In this document: positions 29,942 through 39,444 of the stretch, piece after piece
Numbering within the stretch: position 1 is the stretch's first letter
Layout of the letters: each line of letters starts with the position of its first letter
Assembly: GCA_030615025.1 (NCBI GenBank)
Contig: JAUXAB010000020.1
Coordinates: forward strand, 1-51,545
Reading direction: 5' to 3'
Source of the DNA: Phycisphaerae bacterium
GTDB lineage: Bacteria; Planctomycetota; Phycisphaerae; Sedimentisphaerales; Anaerobacaceae
Length of the DNA stretch: 51,545 nt
Translations under genes and position numbers: made by a program
The notes under the pieces: generated by a model
Databases searched by the model: none
What the model saw: the letters and a program-made list of their open reading frames with translations, nothing else
Told to the model about the DNA's origin: nothing

Positions 29942-31962
29942 GCAAAGCTGCTCGAAGTAAAAGGTTGCCAAAAAAACAACCAAAACCACAAAAACAAATA
30001 CTTGCTGTCCACATTAAACAACAAATCAATAAAAAGTTCGTGCTTCTTGCGACAGTAGTAATTCTGGCAGCAATACCATTCGTGCTTGGAAAATACATTG
30101 AGTTCAACTCTCCCGGGCCCTACGACAGCGGAGCGTACGTCTATTCAGCCAAACGCGTAGTCGATGGCGCGGTCATTGGTGTTGATGAAAGACCCAGCGC
30201 TCAGTTGGGGACACTGCTCGTCAATATGTTAGGGGTATGGCTGTTTGGCTTTAGTGAAACCGGCCCGAAGCTGATTCAGGGGATTCTGCAGGCAGCCGCG
30301 TTGATACTTATGTTTATTGCGATACGAAAGCTCTTCGGCACACTACCTGCCGCAGTGAGTGTAATAGTCGCTTCAATTTATCTTTCGGCCCCGCTTGCCG
30401 CAAAGTTCGGTAACGTCAAGGAACAATATATGATCGCCTTTATGGTGATTGCGATGAGTTGTTTTGTGATGCGGCAGCTGGGCGGAAGATGGTGGTGGGC
30501 CGCTTTGGCCGGTGCGTTCGTTATATGGGCCCCTTTGTTCAAGCAAACAGGAGCTTCAGCTATGGCCGCAATAGGCTTGTTCATTCTGATTCAGCCACTG
30601 TTCAGGCACAGAAGCTGGAAACAGACCACCTCGGACATAGGCCTCTTAGCCGCGGGGGCGGTGATTGCAATAGCACCTGTATGTATTTGGCTGCTGACCT
30701 GCCACGGTGGCCGGATGTTACCATATTCGTTTGTATGGAGGCCAATAGTCTCATCCCTCGGAAGTTCTCAGGAAGGTGCCGAGCATAACCCGGGAGAATC
30801 CGAGACGGAGCAGAGTCCGGCTCAAGACAAGCCAGCGGAGAAAGGCCTGCTTGCGAAGTTATTGCCGGGATACGTTGCCAAAAGCTGGCAGGCACTGGAA
30901 CCTGCCGATAGAAAAGAGGTGGCGCGCAGAGTTTTTCGCTATTATAAGTTGTTAATACTGCCGATAGCCCTTGCGGCGGGCGCGATTGCAATAAGAATCG
31001 TACGGCTGATTCGCAGGACTGCACCGGCAGAAAAAACCGGGAAAATAAACTATGACCGCTTCGTGTTTCTTTTTGCAGTGTGGTGGCTGCTGGATATGGC
31101 CTTCGTATGGATTAGCCCGCGCTCTTATGAGCAGTACTATCTGCCATTAAACGCCTCGGCTGCTATGCTGGGCGGATATTTGATTGCCACTTATTCCAAG
31201 CTGCTCGCAAATCCTGTAAATAAGAACGTCTGGAGAGTCGTTGGCCTTATAGGCCTTATCATTATGATAGGGATGTCGTGGCACATATTCTTCGGTATAG
31301 AAAAAAGCCCTCATTCAAATACCACGTACCTCAACAGTGCTGGTGAGCCGGAAAAACGTAGAGGTTATACACAAAAGCTGGATATGGTTGCTAACCGCAA
31401 GAAAGGCGCAAGAGGTTACTGGGAAATTGTGAGCGAGCACATACGCCATAATTCCACCGAAAGTGATAAGATTTACGTCTGGGGCTGGGTGCCGGGAATA
31501 TATGTCCAGGCACAAAGATTGAGTTCGGCTCCGAAAGCATTTGAAGGGACAATGCACACACTGTCTCCCGAGGCGCTTTCGGCAAGGATTAATGAAATAT
31601 TGAGTGCGTTCGAGAAGCAGCCGCCAAAGTTTATTGTCGATACCCACAAAATTCATTTTCCGTGGGACAAACCACCGTTAGAGCTGTGGCCGATTACAAG
31701 GAAAGGGCCTTTGCCAAATGACGAAGCCACTGTAGGCCGGTTTGACATGATGTATTCGAAGCTGCTCAGGGAAAAAATCAACCCCGCACAGGCCCGTCTT
31801 TATGAGCAGATCACACGGTGGGACGCCAGAAGACTGATGGAAAGGGCTGACCCGGATGAGGCGCTTCGATATGAGGCAATGAAGCCGTTCAGGAAGTTCG
31901 TTATGACGAACTACAAAATCTTTCGGGCGTTCGGGCAGAATGTTCTCTTCGAGCAGAAATAA
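29938..31962 (+). CDS. Large membrane glycosyltransferase (GT39/ArnT-like, GT-C fold)
   Basis: The 674-residue protein has a basic N-terminus (KKQPKPQKQ) and about ten hydrophobic helices, followed by a soluble C-terminal part. After the first helix comes PGPYDSGAYVYSAKRVVDGA, the acidic first-loop pattern of GT-C enzymes that use polyprenyl-phosphate sugars. Its start overlaps the GT2 stop (ATGA), consistent with GT2 making its lipid-linked donor. The acceptor, protein or glycan, cannot be read from the sequence. The C-terminal domain (YVWGWVPGIYVQAQRLSSAP) is seen in many planctomycete homologues. Confidence 0.82.
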   Translation: MSKAARSKRLPKKQPKPQKQILAVHIKQQINKKFVLLATVVILAAIPFVLGKYIEFNSPGPYDSGAYVYSAKRVVDGAVIGVDERPSAQLGTLLVNMLGVWLFGFSETGPKLIQGILQAAALILMFIAIRKLFGTLPAAVSVIVASIYLSAPLAAKFGNVKEQYMIAFMVIAMSCFVMRQLGGRWWWAALAGAFVIWAPLFKQTGASAMAAIGLFILIQPLFRHRSWKQTTSDIGLLAAGAVIAIAPVCIWLLTCHGGRMLPYSFVWRPIVSSLGSSQEGAEHNPGESETEQSPAQDKPAEKGLLAKLLPGYVAKSWQALEPADRKEVARRVFRYYKLLILPIALAAGAIAIRIVRLIRRTAPAEKTGKINYDRFVFLFAVWWLLDMAFVWISPRSYEQYYLPLNASAAMLGGYLIATYSKLLANPVNKNVWRVVGLIGLIIMIGMSWHIFFGIEKSPHSNTTYLNSAGEPEKRRGYTQKLDMVANRKKGARGYWEIVSEHIRHNSTESDKIYVWGWVPGIYVQAQRLSSAPKAFEGTMHTLSPEALSARINEILSAFEKQPPKFIVDTHKIHFPWDKPPLELWPITRKGPLPNDEATVGRFDMMYSKLLREKINPAQARLYEQITRWDARRLMERADPDEALRYEAMKPFRKFVMTNYKIFRAFGQNVLFEQK

Positions 31963-32000
31963 AAACAAATATAGCTGCGGCAAAAAGAGTGACACAACCG

Positions 32001-32717
32001 ATGGACGAGGACCTGAAAAAGCAACAAGAACTCTATGACCAAACCTGGCAGAAGGGACTCCAGATAGGCAAGGAAGAACGCGGGAACCTGCAGACGAATC
32101 TGGAATTCCTCGCAGAAACAAATCTGCTCAAACCCGGTAATAGGATTTTGGAAATCGGCTGTGGCATCGGCAGCGTAGTGGCCGAATTGACCACACAGGG
32201 ATATGATATCACAGGCACAGATATATCACGCGAAGCAATTGCTTACGGCCTTAAAAAATACGGTGACATTAAACTTCAAGTACAAGCGGCAGAAATGCTG
32301 GAGTTTGAAGATGAGACATTCGATATTGTGTTGAGCTTTGATTTGTTCGAGCATATTGCCCAGGTCGATAGACACGTAAGTGAAGTTTTCCGTGTTCTTC
32401 ATGCGGGCGGTTATTACCTGTTCCAGACGCCAAACAAATACAGCAATGCAATTTTTGAAACTTTGTCAAAAAAATCTCTGAAGTGGCGGCGGGCACATCC
32501 GTCGCTGCACACGCCGGGACAATTGAGGCGGCGATTGTCCGAGCACGGATTCGAGGTACGATTTGTTAAAATGAATCCAATAAACGAATTCACGCTGAAT
32601 AAGTTGAAGAAGAGATTCGGGCCTCTAAGCAATATCTTCAAACACACAAATTTTCGCCGCGTGCCTCTTGCATGGCAACCGAACATGTATGTCATCGCCC
32701 GCAAAATAAGAAACTAA
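32001..32717 (+). CDS. Class I SAM-dependent methyltransferase
   Basis: The roughly 238-residue protein has motif I ILEIGCGIGSVVAEL at about residues 46-60, ITGTDISREAI, and the post-I region FDIVLSFDLFEHI, then a GGYYLFQTPNKYS strand. The fold is that of small-molecule methyltransferases. Its substrate is presumably a sugar or lipid-linked glycan because of the neighbours, which is inference. ATG 32001 is preferred; an in-frame GTG at 31989 has no better ribosome-binding site. Confidence 0.86.
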   Translation: MDEDLKKQQELYDQTWQKGLQIGKEERGNLQTNLEFLAETNLLKPGNRILEIGCGIGSVVAELTTQGYDITGTDISREAIAYGLKKYGDIKLQVQAAEMLEFEDETFDIVLSFDLFEHIAQVDRHVSEVFRVLHAGGYYLFQTPNKYSNAIFETLSKKSLKWRRAHPSLHTPGQLRRRLSEHGFEVRFVKMNPINEFTLNKLKKRFGPLSNIFKHTNFRRVPLAWQPNMYVIARKIRN

Positions 32718-32753
32718 CAAGCAGTAAAAAGTTATTACTTTCAAAGCAGCGTA

Positions 32754-33905
32754 ATGAAAATACTAATGCTCAATTACGAGTTCCCGCCGATTGGCGGCGG
32801 AGCCGGCAAGGCACACCTGTGTATGCTCAGGGAATTCGCAGGCAATAGCAGCCTCGTCATAGATGTATTGACCTCTGCACCCAAGCCGGGCTTTAGCGCC
32901 GAAAAGCTCGCTGAGAACATCACGATTTACAAGGTGGGTGTGCATAAGAAGAACCTTCACTTCTGGCGAAAGATCGAGGTAGTGGAGTGGTTAGTTAAGG
33001 CACAATCGCACTACCGGAAGCTGCTGCGGGAGAAAAACTGCGACTACGACTTGGTGCACGCGTTTTTCGGTTTTCCGACTGGCTGGCTCTGTTATCGAAC
33101 CGCAAGCAAACTGCCCTATATAATCTCGCTGCGCGGCTCAGATGTACCCGGACAACATGCGCGGTTAAAACTTGACTATAAGGTCTTCGGGCCTGTTATA
33201 AAGGCCGTTTGGAAAAAGGCCACTGTCTTGGTAGCATGCAGCGAAGGATTGAAAAGCCGGGCACTTAGATTTCTGCCCTCCGTCTCAATTGACGTTATTC
33301 CAAATGGCGTCGAACTGGACCGCTTCCATCCTCCAGAAACCAGCAAAAGGACTGATACCCTTCAGCTTCTGACCGTTGGCAGATTATCCGTTACCAAACG
33401 AGTGGCATTGCTCATCCATACAGTTGAAATGTTGCACAAAGATGGCCATAGGGTCCATTTCACTATAGTAGGCGGCGGGGGAATGTTGGAGAAGCTGAGA
33501 GGAATTGTAGTAGACAAGGCTCTTGGGGACATCATTGAAATAACAGGGAGGCTCGGCTCAGAAAAGATGCCGGAAGTTTACCAGCAAAGCGACATGTTTA
33601 TAAGCGCCACTATGCAGGAAGGAATGAGCAACGCGATGCTGGAAGCGATGGCATCCGGGCTGCCGATTATTACGACACGCTGCGAAGGGGTCCAAGAGCT
33701 GATTGAGGATAATGGGATCGTGGTGGAAAACTCGGATGCGGAGGCAATCGCTGAGGCGATTGTGAAGCTGGCGGATGACCGGCAATTGTATGAGCAGATG
33801 CGCAAGGCAGCAAGAAAACAAGCGGAGGCCTTTAGATGGAAGTCGGTGGCCGAACAGTACCTGGACTACTACGATAAGATTATCCGTAAAACTACGGGAT
33901 TTTAG
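32754..33905 (+). CDS. GT4 family glycosyltransferase
   Basis: The 383-residue GT-B protein opens MKILMLNYEFPPIGGGAGKA. It has the C-terminal nucleotide-sugar domain with LLTVGRLSVTKRVALLI and the EGMSNAMLEAMASGLPIITT E-x7-E motif at about residues 285-305. It would transfer an activated sugar with retention of configuration. It ends the first glycan unit on the plus strand; the gap behind it carries the promoter of the next gene. Confidence 0.94.
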   Translation: MKILMLNYEFPPIGGGAGKAHLCMLREFAGNSSLVIDVLTSAPKPGFSAEKLAENITIYKVGVHKKNLHFWRKIEVVEWLVKAQSHYRKLLREKNCDYDLVHAFFGFPTGWLCYRTASKLPYIISLRGSDVPGQHARLKLDYKVFGPVIKAVWKKATVLVACSEGLKSRALRFLPSVSIDVIPNGVELDRFHPPETSKRTDTLQLLTVGRLSVTKRVALLIHTVEMLHKDGHRVHFTIVGGGGMLEKLRGIVVDKALGDIIEITGRLGSEKMPEVYQQSDMFISATMQEGMSNAMLEAMASGLPIITTRCEGVQELIEDNGIVVENSDAEAIAEAIVKLADDRQLYEQMRKAARKQAEAFRWKSVAEQYLDYYDKIIRKTTGF

Positions 33906-33998
33906 CATAATCTTGCAAAAATTCTTCATTTTTGCCTCTCTTTGCACAAGGGGGGGCAGCCGCATTTCTGAGAAATACCTGCAAAACGTGGAATTTGT

Positions 33999-34026
33999 TT
34001 GACTTTGGGCAGCCTGCACGTATAAT
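33999..34026 (+). promoter_or_regulatory. Near-consensus promoter of the LamG/beta-helix gene
   Basis: TTGACT (33999-34004) and TATAAT (34021-34026) are separated by 16 bases. The next gene starts at 34175 after a GGAGGT site, leaving a leader of about 140 bases. It is one of the best promoter matches in the window. Confidence 0.68.
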
Positions 34027-34174
34027 AAAAAGAGCATCAGCGAGGGATATTGCCAGCTTATTTGCAGCAAGAGAAAAACACACCAGAGAGAAAAAACGGA
34101 ATTGTTGTTGATTTGGAAACGCGGATTAAGCACGCGCAATAGGATTGATAGATTATTGATTGGAGGTGCGAATC

Positions 34175-36790
34175 ATGAAAGCGAGAGTGAGCTTCTTCGT
34201 ACTGGCGGTGCCGGCGCTATTGGCTCTTTGTGGGTCGGCGTCGAGTGATGTGCCCACCCAAGGTTTAATTTCATACTGGACGTTTGACGAAGGCAGTGGC
34301 GTCATTGCATACGATTCAGCTGGTACGAATCATGGGACTATCTACGGCGCACAATGGACGACCGGCCAAATCGACGGTGCATTGAGCTTTGATCATGTGG
34401 ACGATTATGTCGAGGTAGGTGATGATCCTTCTTTAAGGTTTACCCAGTATGATAGCTTTTCGGTATGCTTTTGGGCGAAACCTTCTTCAGGAGTTTATGT
34501 GTTTAGTAAATTGAGGGCATATGCACAACACGGGGTTTTTGGTTACGCGATTCGTTGGTTTAGGCCCCCTAAATTTCAGTTTATCATAGAGAAATCACGT
34601 GTTGCAAATGTATTTGTCGATACATCAGATAATTCTGCCCCTGCCGGCAGCTGGTACTACGTAACAGCTGTATATGACAATAAGGATATGAAAATTTATT
34701 TAAACGGAGAATTAAAAGGTACGAACTTTTTTGGTTATGATACTGGCAGCACTAGTCCTGATAAGAACTTAGCGATAGGTGTAAGATCATTCGACTCTAC
34801 ACTTGAACATTACTTCGGTGGTATCATTGATGATGTGATGATTTTCGACAGAGCTTTATCCGCTGAAGAAATCTGGCAGCTTTACATGCCGTACCGTCCC
34901 AAGGAAAATCTTGTAGTTAACGGCGGTTTTGACACAACTGAGATTATCAGCGGGGGCTGGCCTTCTACGTATGGTGATTGGAGTGGTAATCCCTCTTACA
35001 TTCTTCCTCGTTATGGAGATGTATGGCCGTTCGAAGGCTCACAGATGTTATATTTTGTAGGTACAAGTCACTTTGGGTCAGGAGGGGCTACGGAATCTCA
35101 GGTATACCAGATAGTCGATGTCAGCGCATTCAGGGACCTTATCGCTGAAGGCAGGGCAACTGCTTCGGCGTCGGCTTATTTCAATAGGGTACCGGGTGAT
35201 GCAGAAACCGATACTGAATTCTATCTGGATATTCGTGCGTTTGAAGGCGACCCCTGTTTATTCCCAACGCTACAAGACATGGGAGGTATGCACCTTGCGG
35301 CCGCGAGTGCGTCCGTTTTCACCGATGGCGACCCGGCTACATGGGAGCAATGCGAGGTGCAATTGGTATTGCCCACCAATACAGATTACGTTGTGGTTGG
35401 TGTTCATGCCATGGAGAATATCTATAATGACCACAACTGGCCGGAGTTTGACGGGCATTGTGCCGATGGAGCTTCGTTGACGATAACGGTGGAGCCGAAC
35501 GTTCCTGAGGGGGTTTATCATGTCGATGGTGTCAACGGTAACGATTTAAATGATGGATTGAGTCCGGAAACAGCCTTTGCAACCATTCAGAAGGGTATCG
35601 ATTCCGCTGTTGATGGTGATGAAATTATTGTTGCTGATGATACGTACACAGGAACAGGAAACAAGAACCTCGATTTTGGTGGGCGTGCAATAACCGTTCG
35701 CTCAGAAAATGGGCCAGAGTTTACCACCATCGATTGCGAAAACGATGGACGTGCGTTCACTTTCCACACGGATGAAGCTCAGGATTCTGTCGTGGCCGGA
35801 TTCACCATCACAAGAGGCTCGTCTTACAATGGTGGTGCAATAAGTTGTGATAACAGCAGCCCTACAATCAAAGACTGTATATTCTCTGCTAACCAAGCAG
35901 AGCATAATGGTGGTGCAATGTATGTAGTAGCAGAATCTTCGCCTGTGATTGAGAACTGTGTATTCAAAGAAAACAGGGCTGGCGAACACGCGGGAGCTGC
36001 ATTTTTTAGCAACAGTGACGCTGTCGTAAGTGGCTGCATATTCATAAAAAATGTTGGCTATAATTCCTCCGCCGATGGGGGCGCTATATGGAACGGAGGC
36101 GGTATTTCACCAACGATTGTGAATTGCCTGTTTGTGGGAAATACAGCCCTCGAGTCAGGCGGTGCAATCAGAAACGACCGCAGCTCACCGACTATAATTA
36201 ACTGCACATTCAATGGAAACTCAGCCACGTACGGAGGAGCGATGCATAATGCCCCGTACAGTTCACCGATAATCATAAATTGTATTTTTTGGGGAAATGA
36301 TGCATCCTCCGGGGATGAGATAGACAATAACGGTGACTGTTATCCGACTATTAGCTACTGCGATATCGAGGGTGGATGGAACGGCCCTAAAGTAGTTAAC
36401 CGAAGTGGCAGCTCTGTTATCGATGGTGGAGGCAACATCGATGATGTCCCTTGCTTCGCCGATTCGAACAGTGGCGATTACCACTTGAAATCCCAGGCGG
36501 GCCGCTGGGACCCGAACAGCCAAAGCTGGGTGCAAGATGATGTAACCAGTCTCTGCATCGATGCTGGTGTTCCAATGAGTCCGATTGGTGATGAGCCATT
36601 TCCAAATGGCGGCATTATCAATATGGGAGCGTGTGGCGGCACGGCTGAGGCGAGTAAATCATATTTCGGCCAGCCTGTTTGTGAAGTAGTTGTTGCAGGA
36701 GACATAAACGGTGACTGCAAGGTCAATTTCCTGGACTTTAGGCTTATGACGTTGCACTGGCTGGAGGATAACACTTCGCCATCGAACTAA
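34175..36790 (+). CDS. Secreted LamG + beta-helix + dockerin-like protein
   Basis: About 871 residues. A signal peptide (FFVLAVPALLALCGSASS) precedes a LamG/concanavalin-like domain (about 30-235; LISYWTFDEGSGVIAYDSAG to IIDDVMIFDRALSAEEI). A beta-sandwich region (NGGFDTTEIISGGW) follows, then a beta-helix (about 450-790) opening YHVDGVNGNDLNDGLSPETA. The C-terminal cassette ends in VAGDINGDCKVNFLDFRLM. ATG 34175 has GGAGGT seven bases upstream; a TTG at 34160 overlaps that site. The final 95 residues closely match the end of the protein encoded at 23521-26553. In-frame remnants after the TAA stop suggest a once longer protein. Confidence 0.87.
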   Translation: MKARVSFFVLAVPALLALCGSASSDVPTQGLISYWTFDEGSGVIAYDSAGTNHGTIYGAQWTTGQIDGALSFDHVDDYVEVGDDPSLRFTQYDSFSVCFWAKPSSGVYVFSKLRAYAQHGVFGYAIRWFRPPKFQFIIEKSRVANVFVDTSDNSAPAGSWYYVTAVYDNKDMKIYLNGELKGTNFFGYDTGSTSPDKNLAIGVRSFDSTLEHYFGGIIDDVMIFDRALSAEEIWQLYMPYRPKENLVVNGGFDTTEIISGGWPSTYGDWSGNPSYILPRYGDVWPFEGSQMLYFVGTSHFGSGGATESQVYQIVDVSAFRDLIAEGRATASASAYFNRVPGDAETDTEFYLDIRAFEGDPCLFPTLQDMGGMHLAAASASVFTDGDPATWEQCEVQLVLPTNTDYVVVGVHAMENIYNDHNWPEFDGHCADGASLTITVEPNVPEGVYHVDGVNGNDLNDGLSPETAFATIQKGIDSAVDGDEIIVADDTYTGTGNKNLDFGGRAITVRSENGPEFTTIDCENDGRAFTFHTDEAQDSVVAGFTITRGSSYNGGAISCDNSSPTIKDCIFSANQAEHNGGAMYVVAESSPVIENCVFKENRAGEHAGAAFFSNSDAVVSGCIFIKNVGYNSSADGGAIWNGGGISPTIVNCLFVGNTALESGGAIRNDRSSPTIINCTFNGNSATYGGAMHNAPYSSPIIINCIFWGNDASSGDEIDNNGDCYPTISYCDIEGGWNGPKVVNRSGSSVIDGGGNIDDVPCFADSNSGDYHLKSQAGRWDPNSQSWVQDDVTSLCIDAGVPMSPIGDEPFPNGGIINMGACGGTAEASKSYFGQPVCEVVVAGDINGDCKVNFLDFRLMTLHWLEDNTSPSN

Positions 36791-37216
36791 CCGCCCAATG
36801 TGACTATTACACAGCCACAGGATGGAGCCGAGTTCAATCCTGACCAGACGATAGAAATCGAGGCCGATGCGTGGGACGTTGACGGTTTAGTGGTGTGAGT
36901 GGAATTCTTCGCCAATGGGAGCAAAATTGGGGAGGATAATGATGGGACTGATGGTTGGATCACCAATTGGTACAACCACCCAGTGGGTACCTACAGCCTT
37001 ACTGCGAAGGCGACGGACAACGATGGAGCAGTGACGACCTCGCCGGCAGTAGGAATTGCAGTGAGTCCCCCGTTTCCACCGCCGCCACCATAGTGAATCC
37101 GATGGGAGAGCGGATGGCCAATCACGAGTGACATCAACCACGATGGCCGGGTTGACTTTCGCGACGTTGCGCTCCTCTGCAACGACTGGCTGTCGAAGCT
37201 GCCGTGGATTGAATAG
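36791..37216 (+). pseudogene. Stop-interrupted in-frame tail: Ig-like domain plus second dockerin
   Basis: Directly after the TAA at 36788-36790 the same frame continues with protein-like sequence: PPNVTITQPQDGAEFNPDQT, then stop TGA (36896), then VEFFANGSKIGEDNDGTDGW and TYSLTAKATDNDGAVTTSP, a bacterial Ig-like (PKD/Big) pattern. Stops TAG-TGA (37091-37096) follow, then SDINHDGRVDFRDVALL, a dockerin loop, to TAG at 37214. Four stops in one frame with no frameshift and retained domain patterns indicate a degenerated or swapped extension of the upstream gene. Confidence 0.78.
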
Positions 37217-37421
37217 CCGGTCGGCAGGTGAAAAAATTTGTGGTAATCCACGAAGGCGTGGTTTCGTTTATTGCGAGGCCACGCCTTAATTCTTGCGCGT
37301 GCCTGGAAACCTGAGGATAAGTAAACAGAGAGAATAATCAAGACAGTTAGCGAGCTGGTCGATGATTGAGCTGTGTGCTTGCAAATTAGCTCACTCAAGA
37401 CAACGTGGTTAAAGGTTTCAA
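37217..37421. other. Gap between the pseudogene tail and the GT4 promoter
   Basis: About 200 bases with a weak inverted repeat around GAAGGCGTGGTTTCG / CGAGGCCACGCCTTAA (CGTGG...CCACG, 37251-37288) that could terminate the upstream transcript. No gene or known RNA is seen. Confidence 0.35.
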
Positions 37422-37449
37422 TTGACTTAACCGGGTAAGGCGGTATATT
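37422..37449 (+). promoter_or_regulatory. Promoter of the plus-strand glycan block
   Basis: TTGACT (37422-37427), a 16-base spacer and TATATT (37444-37449) lie 37 bases before the GT4 start at 37486. Box wording and spacing are almost the same as the promoter at 33999-34026, which suggests the same housekeeping-type sigma factor. Confidence 0.66.
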
Positions 37450-37485
37450 CGTGACGGCGGCAAGATTATGGGTCAGTAAAGGTTC

Positions 37486-38598
37486 ATGTTTATGAGCTCA
37501 GGCGATAAATTGAGGGTTATACGGGTTTGTTTCATCGCACCAAAGGCATACCCATTGTTTAATCCTGATGTGAAAAAAGTTTTTGGCGGGGCGGAGGTGG
37601 ATTTGTATTTTCTTGCGACGGAGCTGGCCAAAGATGAGGACTTTGCAGTAAGTTTCATTACTGCCGACTATGGACAAGAAAGATTCCAAACAATCCAAGG
37701 CGTGAGGGTTATTAAAAGTGTGGACTTTAAGAAAAATCCACTAAACGGTGCGGTCAGAGTTTGGCGGGCACTGCATGAAGCTGATGCACAGATATATATG
37801 ATCAAAACTATTTCACCAGGTGTACCGCTGGTGGCATTTTTTTGCATGGCTCACCACAAAGTTTTTACATATCGTACGGCAAGCGCACGTGAGTGCGATG
37901 GCACTTACTTGAAAGGTCACTTCTTCCTCAGCAAGGCATTTGCGTGGTCACTGCGGAAAGCTAAAACTGTCTTAGTACAGAATTCGATTGACAAGAAGAA
38001 CTTAGCTCAAACCGTTGGCGCTTCGGCAATGGTTATCCCTAACGGGCTGCGACTGGAGACATCATCCGAAAATAAGCGTGACAACATACTCTGGGTTGGG
38101 CGAAGTGCCCAAGTCAAAAGACCGGAGCTTTTTGTAGATCTTGCCAAGAAGATACCTGATGAAAAGTTTATAATGGTTTGTCAACGAGCAACGGGTGATC
38201 GGAATTATGAGGCATTAGCGGCTCAAGCCAGAGAAGTTGAGAACCTTGAATTTATTGAGCGAGTGCCATTTAGTGAGATTGATAGCTACTTTCAACGAAC
38301 AAAAGTGTTTGTGAACACGAGTGACTCGGAGGGTTTTCCGAATACGTTTATTCAGGCGTGCAAATGCGCCACTCCTATTTTGTCACTTAACGTAAACCCA
38401 GATGGATTCCTTGACGAGTATAATTGTGGGATTTGCTGCAATAATGACTTTAGATGCTTCGCTGATTCACTTGGATTTATTCTTGCGGAAAGTAGGTATA
38501 TTGAATTTGGCAAAAAGGCCAGAAGATATGTGGAGCAAAATCACGATATAAAGAAGACCGCGGAAAAATATAAAAAGCTGTTTCGCAACCTGCTTTAA
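37486..38598 (+). CDS. GT4 family glycosyltransferase
   Basis: The 370-residue GT-B protein has FGGAEVDLYFLATELAKD near the N-terminus, ILWVGRSAQVKRPELFVDLA at the start of the second domain and TSDSEGFPNTFIQACKCATPIL with the family Glu pair. It begins the plus-strand glycan block, directly behind a good promoter. The start ATG 37486 follows AAAGG by five bases; ATG 37492 is an alternative. Donor and acceptor sugars cannot be assigned. Confidence 0.9.
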   Translation: MFMSSGDKLRVIRVCFIAPKAYPLFNPDVKKVFGGAEVDLYFLATELAKDEDFAVSFITADYGQERFQTIQGVRVIKSVDFKKNPLNGAVRVWRALHEADAQIYMIKTISPGVPLVAFFCMAHHKVFTYRTASARECDGTYLKGHFFLSKAFAWSLRKAKTVLVQNSIDKKNLAQTVGASAMVIPNGLRLETSSENKRDNILWVGRSAQVKRPELFVDLAKKIPDEKFIMVCQRATGDRNYEALAAQAREVENLEFIERVPFSEIDSYFQRTKVFVNTSDSEGFPNTFIQACKCATPILSLNVNPDGFLDEYNCGICCNNDFRCFADSLGFILAESRYIEFGKKARRYVEQNHDIKKTAEKYKKLFRNLL

Positions 38599-38664
38599 TT
38601 TGACCGTTGTGTATTGTTATAGAGTATTTTGACTCGAGAAATAATTTGACAGAGGCAACCACAA

Positions 38665-39444
38665 ATGACGGAAAGATTTGCCTTCGGAGAAAACTGGAGA
38701 AAGCTTTCTGAACACTTACAGCCCCAAGATTATCTCGGCGCTAAAGAGTCTTTAGAAAAACTGATACCGAATTTGAAGAACAAAACATTCTTAGATGTTG
38801 GCTGCGGTAGTGGCTTGTTTTCTATCGCAGCAAGTGCTCTCGGCGCAAAGAAAGTATTGGGCTTTGACGTTGATTCGCAAGCGGTTTCAACATCCAAAAA
38901 GCTTGTTGAGAAAATTTCTGAATGGGACCCTGATGTTAGAAGAGATGCAATTGAGTTTAAGGTTGAATCTATATTGAATGAAAACATCGACCTTCAGCGG
39001 TATGATGTTGTCTATAGTTGGGGTGTACTACACCATACTGGCGGAATGTATAGGGCTTTTGCCGCTGTCGAAAATTTGGTCGCGGAAAAAGGAACTCTGG
39101 TGCTTGCAATTTACAATAAAAATTTCACTTCACCCCTCTGGAAGATGGTAAAGTACACTCATGTAAAGAGTCCTAAATTTGTGAAAAAATTTCTGGTTTT
39201 TTTGGTCCTGATAATAAAGTTTCTCGGAGTCTTAATAATTTTGCGGCAAAATCCGTTTAAGAAAAGCCGCGGCATGCATTATTACACTGATATTGTAGAT
39301 TGGGTTGGTGGGTATCCCTACGATTATGCCTCCACAAATGAAGTCACCAAGTTCTTCCAGACACGAGGATTCACACTTAAGAAGCTGATAAGAACCAAGG
39401 GATTCACGGGGTGCAACCAGTTCGTTTTTGAGAGAGCAGTATAG
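38665..39444 (+). CDS. Class I SAM-dependent methyltransferase
   Basis: The 259-residue protein has motif I TFLDVGCGSGLFSIAASALG at about residues 37-56, VLGFDVDSQAV and VVYSWGVLHHTGGM, as in ubiquinone/sugar methyltransferases. A hydrophobic stretch (FVKKFLVFLVLIIKFLGVLI) in the C-terminal part suggests membrane contact, fitting a lipid-linked substrate. The stop is immediately followed by the asnB start (TAG-ATG), so the two are translated together. Confidence 0.87.
   Translation: MTERFAFGENWRKLSEHLQPQDYLGAKESLEKLIPNLKNKTFLDVGCGSGLFSIAASALGAKKVLGFDVDSQAVSTSKKLVEKISEWDPDVRRDAIEFKVESILNENIDLQRYDVVYSWGVLHHTGGMYRAFAAVENLVAEKGTLVLAIYNKNFTSPLWKMVKYTHVKSPKFVKKFLVFLVLIIKFLGVLIILRQNPFKKSRGMHYYTDIVDWVGGYPYDYASTNEVTKFFQTRGFTLKKLIRTKGFTGCNQFVFERAV

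Noticed and set aside
36788..37216. Recoding of stop codons to produce one long protein
   Set aside because: Five stops of all three types, including a tandem TAG-TGA, make programmed readthrough unlikely; decay or cassette exchange is simpler.
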